Part shown: piece after piece, positions 52,691 through 61,834 of the stretch
Layout: every line of letters begins with the position of its first letter
How positions within the stretch are numbered: the stretch's first letter is position 1
Source of the DNA: CAJCIS01 sp965276755
Lineage (GTDB): Bacteria > Pseudomonadota > Alphaproteobacteria > Acetobacterales > Acetobacteraceae
Length of the DNA: 64,000 nt
Reading direction: 5' to 3'
Assembly: GCA_965276755.1 (NCBI GenBank)
Contig: OZ255625.1
Coordinates: 1,984,001 to 2,048,000, forward strand
Program-made: the position numbers and the translations under genes
Notes under the pieces: model-generated
What the model saw: only the letters and a program-made list of their open reading frames with translations
Told to the model about the DNA's origin: nothing
The model's database searches: none

Positions 52691-53622
52691 GGTGCCGCAC
52701 GCCGTGCGATGGCCACCAGGAACGGTGCACCGAGCAGGGCGGTCAGCACCCCGAGCCGAGGCTCCGCCCCAACAGGCAGCCAAAGTGCGCAGGCTCGCGC
52801 CAGGCAGTCAGCAGTCAGCAGCAAACCGGCGCCCGCTACCATGGAAGGCGCCAGCAACGCGCCTGGCCGCCCGCCCCAGAACGGCCGCAGCAAATGCGGC
52901 ACAACCAGGCCGACAAAGCCGATGCCCCCCGCCACGGCCGCACCCGCGCCCACGGCGAGCGACACCCCCACCACCGCGCGCCGCAACGTGGCGGCCACCG
53001 GCAGGCCGAGGCTGGCTGCGGCATCTTCGCCCAGGCTGAGCGCATCCAGCCCAGGCCCCAGGCGCAGCAGCACCGCGCAGCCGAGAAGGATCAGCGGCGC
53101 GGCGAGGGCCAGTTGCGTCAGCGTGCGGTCATCCAGCCCGCCCATGAGCCAGAAGGTGATTTCGTAGAGGGCAAACGGGTTTGGCGCGGCACTCAGCACC
53201 AAGGACAGCAGGGCCGCCGCAATCGCAGAGAGGCCCACGCCGGCCAGGATCAGCCCCGGCCCGGACTGCGCGCGCGCAAAGATCAGCAGCAGCACCACGC
53301 ACCCCACGCCCGCCCCGGCCAACCCGGCAAGCGGCAGGGCGGCGGCAAAGCGCGCCGACACCCCCCAGTAGAACACCCCTACCGCGCCAAGTGCGGCACA
53401 GCCGCCAATGCCTAAGAAGCCCGGGTCGGCCAGCGGATTGCGCAGCACGCCCTGCAACGTGGCACCCGCCAGCCCCAGCCCCGCGCCCACCAGCAGCGCC
53501 AGCCCAGTGCGCGGCACGCGCAACTGCCACAGGATAATCGGGTCGGGCACGCCAAAGCCGCTGGCCCCCAGCAACAGTGACAGGCAAGCCAGCGCCAATA
53601 CGCCGCCTGCAAGCCATTTCAT
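52687..53622 (-). CDS. BtuC/FecCD-family ABC transporter permease
   Basis: 311 residues, about nine to ten helices. RVPRTGLALLVGAGLGLAGA, GVLRNPLADPGFLGIGGCAA and the C-terminal GGIGFVGLVVPHLLR are family hallmarks. Overlaps the BtuF-like stop by 4 bp and the BtuD-like start by 4 bp. The ATG at 53622 (MKWLAGG) is coupled to the upstream stop. Confidence 0.92.
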   Translation of the reverse strand: MKWLAGGVLALACLSLLLGASGFGVPDPIILWQLRVPRTGLALLVGAGLGLAGATLQGVLRNPLADPGFLGIGGCAALGAVGVFYWGVSARFAAALPLAGLAGAGVGCVVLLLIFARAQSGPGLILAGVGLSAIAAALLSLVLSAAPNPFALYEITFWLMGGLDDRTLTQLALAAPLILLGCAVLLRLGPGLDALSLGEDAAASLGLPVAATLRRAVVGVSLAVGAGAAVAGGIGFVGLVVPHLLRPFWGGRPGALLAPSMVAGAGLLLTADCLARACALWLPVGAEPRLGVLTALLGAPFLVAIARRAAP

Positions 53623-54407
53623 TGCGCCAGCGCCGACACCGCCGCCACCGACCACGGCCCAGGACAGGCAAGCCACGCAGGATCGAGCCTGATCCTCCTG
53701 ATGCGCGCCAGCGCAGGGTGGTCGAGCACCGCTGTCGCCAGCGACGGGTACGCAGGCGCACTCTGGCTCACCAGCACATCCGGCGGATGGACCACCAGCG
53801 CCTCGAGGCCCATCTGCCGGCCCGTGCCCACATCAGTGTAACCCGCCGCCCGCAGCACAGCATCGCCAAACGAGCCGGGCCCGGCCGAATAGCCCCTGGC
53901 CTGCCACAACACCGCTCGCCCCCGCGCGCGTTGGGGCAGCGCCGCCAGACGCGTCCACATGGCCGTCACGAGCGCCGCACCCCGCGCCCGCACCGCCAGC
54001 GCCGCCGATACGCCGCCGATCTCGGCGGCCACCCCGGCAAAATCCGTCGGCTCGTCGAATTGCATCACGTGCACGCCGCGCGCGCGCAGCACGCCGAGCA
54101 CGGCTTGCGCCCCGTAGGCGCCGGCCAGGACCAGATCAGGGCGCAGCGCCAGGATCGCCTCGGCGTCCGGCCGGACCTGGGGCACGCGCGCCACGTCTGA
54201 GGCAACGACCGACAAGGCGGGATCGCGCGCCAATGGGCTCAACGCCACGATTTGCGCGGGTGCTAACGTCGCCAGCAATTCGTCGGTGCACAAATTCAGC
54301 GACACGATTCGGGCCGCTTTAGCTGGGTGACAGACAAGAAAAAGATAAAAGAAGAATTGGGGGGAATGTGCCATTCCCCCCAAACCCCCCGTCATCTTTT
54401 TGCTCAT
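53619..54407 (-). CDS. BtuF-like corrinoid-binding periplasmic protein with repeat-derived signal peptide
   Basis: 262 residues. Class III substrate-binding fold: ARIVSLNLCTDELLATLAP, RPDAEAILALRPDLVLAGAY, VMQFDEPTDFAGVAAEIGGV. Corrinoid is inferred from the adenosyltransferase in the same cluster. The signal peptide is unusual: MSKKMTGGLGGMAHSPQ, whose TGGLGGMAHSPQ is translated family-B repeat, followed by the hydrophobic FFFYLFLVCHPAKA with an Ala-x-Ala site. The start ATG overlaps the CDF stop (ATGA), so the repeat must be translated; an ATG at 54395 within the same peptide is an alternative. Confidence 0.88.
   Translation of the reverse strand: MSKKMTGGLGGMAHSPQFFFYLFLVCHPAKAARIVSLNLCTDELLATLAPAQIVALSPLARDPALSVVASDVARVPQVRPDAEAILALRPDLVLAGAYGAQAVLGVLRARGVHVMQFDEPTDFAGVAAEIGGVSAALAVRARGAALVTAMWTRLAALPQRARGRAVLWQARGYSAGPGSFGDAVLRAAGYTDVGTGRQMGLEALVVHPPDVLVSQSAPAYPSLATAVLDHPALARIRRIRLDPAWLACPGPWSVAAVSALAQ
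54351..54395. repeat. Family B repeat inside the BtuF-like signal peptide
   Basis: AAGAATTGGGGGGAATGTGCC, ATT, C-run, AAACCCCCCGTC; identical in type to intergenic copies but wholly coding. Confidence 0.85.
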
Positions 54408-55291
54408 AGGACGACCACGCCGTGATGTTTGGCTTTGTGGTCGGGCTCTACATGGATGTTGACGATCAGGTGGGACATTTCGGTGCGCAGGGCGCCCTCG
54501 ATGCGGTCGCAGATATCGTGCGCCTGGGCCACCTGCATGGCGCCGGGAACCACCAGGTGGAATTCCAAAAAACTCTGCCGGCCGGCCTGGCGCGTGCGCA
54601 GATCATGCGCCTCGATCGCACCGGCGGCATTGGCGCTGATCACCGCACGAATCTTGTCGATCGTCTCCTGGTCAGGCGCCTCGTCCATCAGGCCCGCGAC
54701 CGAGCTGCCGATCAGCCGCAGGCCGGACCACACGACGTAAACGGCCGTGGCCGCAGCAACGGCTGCATCCAGCCAAAGCTCGCCCGTCAGCAGCACTAAT
54801 CCTACGCCGATGGCCACGCCAACCGAATTGGCAACGTCGGCCAGCAAGTGCCGCCCGTCCGCTGCCAGTGCCGGCGAGCGCGCCGCCCGTGCCGTCCGCA
54901 ACAGAATCAACGCCCAACCGAAATTGATCAGCGTGGCCAACCCGTTCAGCGCCAGGCCACGCAGCGGCGTTGCCAGCGCGTGCGGGTGAAGCCAGGCGTG
55001 CCAGGCGCCGGCGAGGATGGAGGCGGCCGCGCCGAGGATCAGCGCGCCCTCTACGGCCGCCGCCAGAAACTCGGCCTTGGCGTGGCCGAAGGGGTGGTCG
55101 CGATCGGCCGGCTGTCCGGCGACGTGCAGCGCGTAGAGCGCGATCACGGACGCGGCGACATTGACCACCGTCTCCAGCGCGTCCGAATACAGCGCGGCAC
55201 TCCCGGTCAGCCACCAGGCCGCCGCCTTAAGTGCGAGCACGACCAGGCCGACGGCGATGCTGGCGGCTGCGATGCGCGTTGCTGTCTTCAC
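54404..55291 (-). CDS. Cation diffusion facilitator transporter
   Basis: 295 residues from GTG. Six helices in the CDF pattern with metal-site Asp residues in ALYSDALETVVNV and ADGRHLLADVANS, HPFGHAKAEFLAAAVEG between, and a C-terminal cytoplasmic domain (QSFLEFHLVVPG, IVNIHVEPDHKAKHHG). Exports divalent metals such as Zn, Co or Fe. Its position at the head of a corrinoid cluster hints at cobalt but the metal is not read from sequence. A TTG six codons earlier is an alternative start. Confidence 0.9.
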   Translation of the reverse strand: MKTATRIAAASIAVGLVVLALKAAAWWLTGSAALYSDALETVVNVAASVIALYALHVAGQPADRDHPFGHAKAEFLAAAVEGALILGAAASILAGAWHAWLHPHALATPLRGLALNGLATLINFGWALILLRTARAARSPALAADGRHLLADVANSVGVAIGVGLVLLTGELWLDAAVAAATAVYVVWSGLRLIGSSVAGLMDEAPDQETIDKIRAVISANAAGAIEAHDLRTRQAGRQSFLEFHLVVPGAMQVAQAHDICDRIEGALRTEMSHLIVNIHVEPDHKAKHHGVVVL

Positions 55292-55339
55292 GCCTGCTCG
55301 TCCAAACAATCGACGGGGGATCTGGCCTTCGCTTCGTCC

Positions 55340-55801
55340 TTACAGCGCTTTGACCATATCCGCGAGCAAATGCGCCGCCTGCCCCGGGTGCGGCCGCTGG
55401 CCCGTGACGCGAAACCCGCAATGGCGATAGAGCGAGATGTTGCGCTCCATCAGCACGTTCGTGCTCAGCCGCAATTCGGGTAAGCCGGCCTCGCGCGCCA
55501 GCGCCTCGGCATGTTCGAGCAGGGCGCGGCCGTGGCCCTCGCCCTGCCAGTCCGGGTCCACCACCGCGCTCAGCACCAGCATGTGCGACGGCTGCGACGG
55601 GTGGGCTTGGGCGATCAGGACGGCCATGACCTCGCTGTCGCGCTCACCCACCCAGGCTTGCCCCGCCGAAATCCAGCCCCCCGGGTCCTGGGTTGCAGGG
55701 GGCGGCAGATAGCCCAGCAGCACCTCATAGACGTCGTAGGCCCGGGTGGTGACCACCTCGATGGCCGAAGCGTCCTCCAGCATCGCCCGCCTGATCCTCA
55801 T
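55340..55801 (-). CDS. GNAT-family N-acetyltransferase
   Basis: 153 residues. Standard GNAT: MRIRRAMLEDASAIEVVTTR (beta1-alpha1), LSAVVDPDWQGEGHGRALLE with the acetyl-CoA pyrophosphate loop, and NISLYRHCGFRVTGQ. The substrate cannot be read. Its stop is 49 bp from the CDF start on the same strand, and a fragment of a family-B repeat (GACGGGGGATCTGG, about 55312) lies between. Confidence 0.87.
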   Translation of the reverse strand: MRIRRAMLEDASAIEVVTTRAYDVYEVLLGYLPPPATQDPGGWISAGQAWVGERDSEVMAVLIAQAHPSQPSHMLVLSAVVDPDWQGEGHGRALLEHAEALAREAGLPELRLSTNVLMERNISLYRHCGFRVTGQRPHPGQAAHLLADMVKAL

Positions 55802-55997
55802 TGTCCCGGCTCCCCCCAAGCCTGCCCGGCCGATTGCGGCGCTCTCGCGACGCGCCAATTGGGCCAGCGACCCGGCGCCGAGGCAAGGCTTTCCGTCAGG
55901 CTTGCCCCAGCGGACAGCCATGCCTTGCCCAACCGGGCAGCCATGCTCAGATTGCCAGTCGAGCGCTCCTGCAAGCGCCGGCCCAAGGATCCCCCCA

Positions 55998-57536
55998 ATG
56001 CGTCTTCGCCTGCTCAGGGCCACACTGCCTGCGATCGTCCCGCTGCTGGTTTGTGTGGGCCGCGTGGCGCCTTCCGTGGCCCATCCGGCACCCGACAGCT
56101 TTGCCGATCTGGCCCAGAGTCTGTTGCCCGCGGTGGTCAATGTCAGCTCCAGCATGGCGGCCCACGCCAGCGCGGATGCGCCCGAGATGCCGGTATTTCC
56201 GCCCGGTTCGCCATTCGAACAATTCTTCAAGGAGTTCATGAATCGCCATCACAATGGCGGCGGTGAGGGTAACGAGGGCGGGGACGGCGGCGATGACGAT
56301 CAGGGTGGCGCGCCCGACAGCGGCCCCGACCAGGCACCCGGCCACCCCCACCGCATGCAGTCGTTGGGGTCGGGCTTCATCATCGATCCGGCCGGCTACG
56401 TGGTCACGAACAACCATGTGATCGACGGCGCCGACGAAGTGACAGTCACATTGCAGGACGACACGACTTTGAAGGCCACCGTGATCGGCCATGATGACCG
56501 CACCGATCTGGCGTTGCTGAAGGTGGCCTCCGACAAGCCGCTCCCTGCGGTAAAATTCGGCGACAGCGATGCCGCGCGCGTGGGCGACTGGGTGCTGGCG
56601 ATCGGCAATCCGTTCGGGCTTGGCGGATCGGTCTCGGCGGGCATTGTCAGCGCGCGCGGCCGTGACATCCAGCAGGGTCCGTATGACGATTTTATCCAAA
56701 CCGATGCGGCCATCAACAAGGGCAATTCCGGCGGCCCGCTTTTCGACATGCATGGCGAGGTGATCGGCATCAATACGGCGATCCTCTCGCCCTCGGGCGG
56801 ATCGATCGGGCTGGGCTTTGCCATTCCTTCGGGCGAGGCGCGCGTGGTTGTCGATCAATTGCGCCAATTCCATCGCGCGCGGCGCGGCTGGCTGGGCGTG
56901 CGCATCCAGCAGGTGACACCCGATATTGCCGAGACTCTGGGCCTGCACGGCGCCGATGGCGCGCTTGTCGCCGGCGTGAATACCGGCGGTCCGGCCGATC
57001 ACGCGCATCTGCAGAACGGGGACGTGCTGCTGACCTTCAATGGCCAGAAATTGCGCGAAATGCGCACGCTGCCGCGCGTTGTCGCTGAAACGCCGATCGA
57101 TCAGAAGGTGCCGGTCGATCTGTGGCGCAACGGCAAGCCGATGACCGTGCAAGTGGTGGTTGCCGAAATGCCCGAGGAGGCGAAGGCGGCTGCGGCGCAG
57201 GACGGGCATCATGTGCTGCCGCCGAGCGCCATCGTCGATCTGGGTGGCATGGGCATGAAGGTGGCGCCGATTTCCGATGAGCTGCGCACGCGCTTCAAGC
57301 TGGATGCCAAGCAGAAGGGCGTGGTGGTGACGGACGTGAATGCGGACGGCACCGCGGCGGATCGCGGGCTGAAGGCAGGTGACGTGATTGTCGAGGTTCA
57401 GCAGCAGGCCGTGTCCTCGCCTGGAGATATACAGAGGCGCCTGAATGACGCGCGTGCTTCGGGCAAGAAGAGCGCGTTGTTGTTGGTGCAGGGGAAGGAT
57501 GGGATGCGTTGGGTGCCGTTGCCGGTGAAGAAGTGA
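55998..57536 (+). CDS. HtrA/DegP-type periplasmic serine protease
   Basis: 512 residues. Signal peptide, a trypsin-like domain with H140 (TNNHVIDGA), D170 (DRTDLALLKV) and S244 (GNSGGPLFD), then two PDZ domains (about 285-380 and 410-500). A Gly/Asp/Asn-rich insertion (about residues 86-117) precedes the protease. Quality control of misfolded envelope proteins. The ATG at 55998 has AAGGAT 7 bp upstream. A 196-bp divergent gap separates it from GNAT and holds no recognised site. Confidence 0.94.
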   Translation: MRLRLLRATLPAIVPLLVCVGRVAPSVAHPAPDSFADLAQSLLPAVVNVSSSMAAHASADAPEMPVFPPGSPFEQFFKEFMNRHHNGGGEGNEGGDGGDDDQGGAPDSGPDQAPGHPHRMQSLGSGFIIDPAGYVVTNNHVIDGADEVTVTLQDDTTLKATVIGHDDRTDLALLKVASDKPLPAVKFGDSDAARVGDWVLAIGNPFGLGGSVSAGIVSARGRDIQQGPYDDFIQTDAAINKGNSGGPLFDMHGEVIGINTAILSPSGGSIGLGFAIPSGEARVVVDQLRQFHRARRGWLGVRIQQVTPDIAETLGLHGADGALVAGVNTGGPADHAHLQNGDVLLTFNGQKLREMRTLPRVVAETPIDQKVPVDLWRNGKPMTVQVVVAEMPEEAKAAAAQDGHHVLPPSAIVDLGGMGMKVAPISDELRTRFKLDAKQKGVVVTDVNADGTAADRGLKAGDVIVEVQQQAVSSPGDIQRRLNDARASGKKSALLLVQGKDGMRWVPLPVKK

Positions 57537-57661
57537 AGGTGTTCTTTTTTGAAAAAAAGAACCAAAAAACTTTTGCTCTTTGAGTCGAGAACTGCGGACA
57601 TGCATACGCCAACGAGTAAAAGTTTTTTGCTTCTTTTTTTCAGAAAAGAAGACCTTCCTTG
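57536..57661. repeat. Inverted pair of family A repeats flanking a gene border
   Basis: One copy right after the HtrA stop (57536-57576) and an inverted copy (57617-57661) ending on the TTG start of the next plus-strand gene. The first can terminate htrA; the second forms the leader of the glycosyltransferase. Confidence 0.85.
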
Positions 57662-58567
57662 ACTTCTTGGCAGGTGGCCGTTTTCTGCCAGAACGAAGCC
57701 GGGCGCATCGCCGCTTGCCTGCATAGTATTGCCGCCGACATGGGTGGCCAGGGTCTAATCACGCTGATCGTTAATGGCAGCAGCGATGACAGCGTCGCGG
57801 TGTCGCGGCGCGTCGCGGCCGGTCTTGGCGTAGAACTGCGTATTTTTTCTATCGCGCATGGCGACAAGTCGCATGCGATCAACTGCTTCCTGCATGACCG
57901 CGCGATCCGCGAGGACGCCGCACTTTATTTTTGCGTCGACGGCTATGTGACGATTGCGCCAGGCTCGCTTGGCGCCCTGGCGGCGCGTCTGACCACTACG
58001 CCGCATGCGCTCGCGGCCTCCGGCGTTGCAAGCAACGGGCGCACGGCAAAGCATATGGCGCTTCGGGCTGTGACGGTCGGCGGCGTGTTGCAGGGGCAAT
58101 TCCATGCCCTGCGGGCCGACTTCGTCCAGCGCATCGTGCACGCCGGCATTTGGCTGCCGATCGGGCTCTATCGCGGCGACGGGCTGCTCGGCTCGATGGC
58201 CGCGCACGATCTGGACCCCGCGCGCAACGCCTGGGACAATGCGCGTATTGTCAGCGTGGGGGACGCGACATTCGAGATCGATTCGCTCTCGGTGTTTCGC
58301 GGGCGGGATTGGCGGCGGCAATTTCGCCGCAAGGTCAGGCAGATGCGCGGGCGGGTGGAGAATGCGGCAATCAAGCGCCTGGTGCCTGTTGGCGGCTACC
58401 AGGCGCTGCCGCGATTTGCTGAGGATCTTATCGCCGATTATCTGGCCTCGCACGAGGTTCCTGCGGTTGGGCTAGCAGACCGGCCGTTCATGGCACTGGC
58501 CTTACACGCGCATCGTGGCGCGCAGCGTCCGAGTGAAGAGGCGTTGCGTGTCGTGCGGGTTGCCTGA
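57659..58567 (+). CDS. GT2-type glycosyltransferase
   Basis: 302 residues from TTG. N-terminal GT-A fold: WQVAVFCQNEAGRIAACLHS, LIVNGSSDDSVAVSRR, and YFCVDGYVTIAPGSL in place of the usual DxD region. GQFHALRADFVQRI and RGDGLLGSMAAHDLDP follow. Sugar and acceptor unknown. No ATG start exists upstream because the frame runs into the family-A repeat. Confidence 0.78.
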   Translation: MTSWQVAVFCQNEAGRIAACLHSIAADMGGQGLITLIVNGSSDDSVAVSRRVAAGLGVELRIFSIAHGDKSHAINCFLHDRAIREDAALYFCVDGYVTIAPGSLGALAARLTTTPHALAASGVASNGRTAKHMALRAVTVGGVLQGQFHALRADFVQRIVHAGIWLPIGLYRGDGLLGSMAAHDLDPARNAWDNARIVSVGDATFEIDSLSVFRGRDWRRQFRRKVRQMRGRVENAAIKRLVPVGGYQALPRFAEDLIADYLASHEVPAVGLADRPFMALALHAHRGAQRPSEEALRVVRVA

Positions 58568-58662
58568 TTTATGCGTGGATCGATGAACCGGATCAGCGCG
58601 GGAGCAGATATCGACCTGTAGCGGCAAGGCTTGGGTGGGCCGCAGCGTCTGCGCACGCGCTT

Positions 58663-58905
58663 CTACGGCTTGTACTGAAACACAATGCCGCAACTTGAGG
58701 ATTGACGGTTGTGAGAACCGCCCCCTGTAACGGTTGTGCCATAGAGTGTGCCACCGACATCGACCAGATCGCCCGAAGGGTTGGCGCCATCGCTGCCGTT
58801 GAAGCTGTGAAGCACTTTGAGTGTGCCTGCATGCGCAGGTTAGACCAATCCCCATAATGAAAGACCGCAGGCGAACATCCATTTTGCCGTTGTGGAGCGA
58901 GTCAT
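58663..58905 (-). pseudogene. Decayed GloVer-repeat exported protein
   Basis: The frame from ATG 58905 reads a signal peptide (MTRSTTAKWMFACGLSLWGL, then V), a TAA stop at codon 22 (58840-58842), then PAHA, completing an Ala-x-Ala cleavage site, and one GloVer-type repeat: GTLKVLHSFNGSDGANPSGD, LVDVGGTLYGTTVTGGG, CGIVFQYKP. The sense codons on both sides align in a single frame, so one nonsense change broke it. Only one repeat remains where family members usually have several. This is the only content I see in the 454-bp gap 58568-59021. Confidence 0.68.
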
Positions 58906-59021
58906 GGCGACCTCCGGGCGAGCTGATGGAAAACTCTGTCGATTCTACCGAAGCAGATATGCTTCTATATGTCCAGGACGTTCCATAAATCTGATGGGAG
59001 ACAGCCGGCTCGCCCAAAAGC

Positions 59022-60116
59022 CTACGCATCTTCCTTCAGCGTTGACATATCAATGACATACCGATACCGCACCTGCCCCTTCTCCACCTTGGCCATCGCC
59101 TGATTGATGTGGTCCATCGAAATCACCTCAATATCCGGCGTGATCGCGTGCTCGGCACAGAAATCCAATACCTCCTGCGTCTCGGCAATCCCGCCGATCA
59201 GCGAGCCGGCGACGCTGCGACGCTGACCTGCCATCTGCATATTGTTGAACGGCTTGAGCGGTTCCAGCGCACCAACGATCGTCAGCGTGCGATCGCGTTT
59301 CAGTAGCGGCACAAACGGGTCCAGATCGCTCTTCTCGGGAATGGTGCTCAGGATGAAGTCGAAGCTCGATTTCAGCGCCGCCATCGCATCCTCGTCACCC
59401 TCGATCACCACGCGCGAGGCGCCGGCTTTTTTCGCGTCCTCAACCTTCTCCTTGCTGCTGGTGAAGACGATCACCTCCGCCCCCAGCGCGTGCGCCAACT
59501 TGGTCGCCATGTCGCCGAGGCCGCCGAAGCCCAGAATGCCGACACGCTGCCCCGCCGCAACACCCCAGTGGCGCATGGGTGAAAACGTGGTCACCCCCGC
59601 GCACAGGATGGGTGCGGCCTTTTCCGGCGCCAGCGAAGGCGGAATACGCAGCACGAAGTCCTGGCTCACCACGATGGTATTGGAATACCCGCCATAGGTG
59701 TTGTCGCGGCCATACATGTTCGTGCCCGTCGGCGCCTTGGCCGAGGGCTGCATTGGCCCGTTATAGGTGGCAAGCCAGCTGTTCGGCCCCTCGCAGTAAT
59801 TCTCGGCACCCGCCCGGCACGAATCGCATTGCCGGCAGGAATCGATCATGCAGCCGACGCCGACGATATCGCCGACTTTGTGTTTTGTCACAGAAGCGCC
59901 GGCACGCACCACGCGCCCGACAATTTCGTGGCCCGGCATGCAGGGGTAGATCGTGTTGCCCCACTCGTTCTTGACCTGGTGGATGTCTGAATGGCAGACG
60001 CCGCAGAACATGATGTCGATCTGCACATCGCCCGCACCTGGCTCGTCACACTGGAATTTCGTGGGCTTGAGATTGCCCCAGGAACTTTTGGCGGCGTAGC
60101 CGATGGCGTCGATCAT
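59022..60116 (-). CDS. Zinc-dependent NAD(P) alcohol dehydrogenase (CAD/YahK-like)
   Basis: 364 residues. Catalytic zinc ligands in FCGVCHSDIHQVKNEWG and PGHEIVG, structural zinc cysteines in CRQCDSCRAGAENYC, nucleotide loop GILGFGGLGDMA. The overall pattern (NTYGGYSNTIVV, APILCAGVTTFSPMRHW) is that of cinnamyl-alcohol/YahK-type aldehyde reductases with broad substrates. GAAGGAACAACC precedes the ATG. Divergent from the exported protein gene across 189 bp. Confidence 0.92.
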   Translation of the reverse strand: MIDAIGYAAKSSWGNLKPTKFQCDEPGAGDVQIDIMFCGVCHSDIHQVKNEWGNTIYPCMPGHEIVGRVVRAGASVTKHKVGDIVGVGCMIDSCRQCDSCRAGAENYCEGPNSWLATYNGPMQPSAKAPTGTNMYGRDNTYGGYSNTIVVSQDFVLRIPPSLAPEKAAPILCAGVTTFSPMRHWGVAAGQRVGILGFGGLGDMATKLAHALGAEVIVFTSSKEKVEDAKKAGASRVVIEGDEDAMAALKSSFDFILSTIPEKSDLDPFVPLLKRDRTLTIVGALEPLKPFNNMQMAGQRRSVAGSLIGGIAETQEVLDFCAEHAITPDIEVISMDHINQAMAKVEKGQVRYRYVIDMSTLKEDA

Positions 60117-60305
60117 GGTTGTTCCTTCAAGCACGGGCAAGTACGGGCAGGATTGCGCGACCGCTCGAACGCTGCGCAATCGAGACCGTTCCAAGGGAGC
60201 GGGTCCCAGTCGCACGATCGTCCGCGCGCAGTTCCCCCCGAAGCATGCCTTGCACGCCACGCGCCAAGATGGCACACAAGCTAAACAAATATCATGGAGG
60301 TTATC

Positions 60306-60908
60306 GTGGTCCGGCAGACGCTTTCCGGCGCCATCGGGATGGCGTTTTTTGGTCTGGTCAGCGCCGGCGCAGCGGCACGGACCGATGACGCCTATAGGCA
60401 GTTCAGGTTGCGGCACAACCCGAACGGCGCCTGGAGCTATCTCGCCGGCGGCGCCCTGCTCTCAACCAAGCTCCCCGATTGTGCGGGCGTGAGCAATTTC
60501 AATTGCTGGTGGAACGGTGGCAGCCTGCCCAATTCTGCCATTATCGGTGCCGCGACCAAGCATGCGGCGGTTTCCTACGACACGATCGTGCTGCCCGCCG
60601 CTACGCTGGCGCTGGACCCGGAAAATGCCGGTGACGTGACGGTGCTATGGACCGCGGCATCGGCTGGCACGGTGGTGGTCAGCGGCAATTTTCTCGGGGT
60701 GGACACGAACGAAGCCTCCCACATGGTGGCTGTGCTGCATAACGGCGTCGCACTGAAAACCTTCACGATCGCCTCCTATCAGCAGAAGGTGAAATTCCAT
60801 CTTTCCCTGGCAATGGCTGCCGGGGATACGATCGGCTTCGCGTCCTACACGCCGGGCCAGTATGCGTATTTGACGACCGGGTTACAAGTTAAGGTTATTC
60901 TACAATAA
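60306..60908 (+). CDS. Hypothetical exported protein
   Basis: 200 residues. The GTG start at 60306 has TGGAGG 5 bp upstream. Signal peptide (SGAIGMAFFGLVSAGAAA), then a beta-rich mature domain with an N-terminal Trp/Asn motif (HNPNGAWSYLAGGALL, FNCWWNGGSLPNSAIIG), and alternating strands resembling an extracellular beta-sandwich. Two Cys may pair. Function unknown. A family-B repeat follows the stop. Confidence 0.65.
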   Translation: MVRQTLSGAIGMAFFGLVSAGAAARTDDAYRQFRLRHNPNGAWSYLAGGALLSTKLPDCAGVSNFNCWWNGGSLPNSAIIGAATKHAAVSYDTIVLPAATLALDPENAGDVTVLWTAASAGTVVVSGNFLGVDTNEASHMVAVLHNGVALKTFTIASYQQKVKFHLSLAMAAGDTIGFASYTPGQYAYLTTGLQVKVILQ

Positions 60909-60916
60909 GGGAAAAC

Positions 60917-60957
60917 AAGGTTGGGGGAGATGTGCCATCCCCCCCAAACCCCCCGTC
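60917..60957. repeat. Family B repeat between the exported protein and serB
   Basis: AAGGTTGGGGGAGATGTGCC, AT, C-run, AAACCCCCCGTC. Its edge touches the serB stop codon on the minus strand (TGA-CGGGG). Confidence 0.85.
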
Positions 60958-61834
60958 ATTCATTGGCACAGTCTTCTTTTGCATATCCTTGCGCGAAAAG
61001 CAGCGCCCGTAAGTCTGCGTGATCCACGCGGTTGGCGACCGCTTCCGCCACCACCGGCCGCGCGCGGAAGGCCACGCCAAGCCCCGCCTCGCGCAGCATC
61101 GCCAGATCGTTGGCACCATCACCAACCGCCAGGGTCGCGGACATGCGCACGCCCCGTTCCGCCGCCAGCTCTCGCAGTGTCGCCAGCTTGGCGTCACGGT
61201 CCAGGATCGGCTCGGCGACGCGCCCCGTCAGCCTGGCTCCATCATCCAGCAACACATTGGCCCGATGCACCGCAAAGCCGCACAAGGCGGCCACGCGGCC
61301 CGTGAAATAGGTGAACCCGCCCGAGACCAGCGCCGTCAGCGCGCCATGCGCCGCCATGGTCGCCACCAGCGTCCTGGCCCCCGGCGTCAAGCGCGTGCGC
61401 GCCCAGGCGCGCTCCAGTGCCGCGATATCCAGCCCCCGGAGCATGGCGACGCGCGCGCGCAGCGCTTCCCCAAAATCGATCTCTCCGTTCATGCTGCGCG
61501 CCGTGATGGCCGCAATCTCCTCCCCCACTCCGGCGAAGACGGCCAGCTCGTCCAGCGTCTCGCCGGTGACGATGGTGCTGTCCATGTCGGCGACCAGCAG
61601 GCCGCGCCGGCGCCCGCGGGTACGTGTCGCCAGCACATCGATCGGCGCACCGGCCAGGGCCGCCCGCGCCACGGCCAGATCAGGCGCGTCGGCCACGAAG
61701 AACTCGGCCGCCTCGCCTGGCGAAAGCACGCGCGGGGTTCCGCTGCCGCCCAGGGCATCGCGCACCGCGCCCACGGCCGAGTCTGTCAGCGTCACCGCGC
61801 GGCGGTCGGCAACCAGGGTCAGGACGTAGCTCAT
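60956..61834 (-). CDS. serB: Phosphoserine phosphatase
   Basis: 292 residues. HAD nucleophile motif VADMDSTIV, VSGGFTYF (motif II), and VGDGANDLAMLREAGLGVAF (motif IV) are all present; about 75 N-terminal residues form the ACT-like part. Last step of serine synthesis. The ATG at 61834 overlaps the miaA start codon on the opposite strand. Confidence 0.94.
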   Translation of the reverse strand: MSYVLTLVADRRAVTLTDSAVGAVRDALGGSGTPRVLSPGEAAEFFVADAPDLAVARAALAGAPIDVLATRTRGRRRGLLVADMDSTIVTGETLDELAVFAGVGEEIAAITARSMNGEIDFGEALRARVAMLRGLDIAALERAWARTRLTPGARTLVATMAAHGALTALVSGGFTYFTGRVAALCGFAVHRANVLLDDGARLTGRVAEPILDRDAKLATLRELAAERGVRMSATLAVGDGANDLAMLREAGLGVAFRARPVVAEAVANRVDHADLRALLFAQGYAKEDCANE

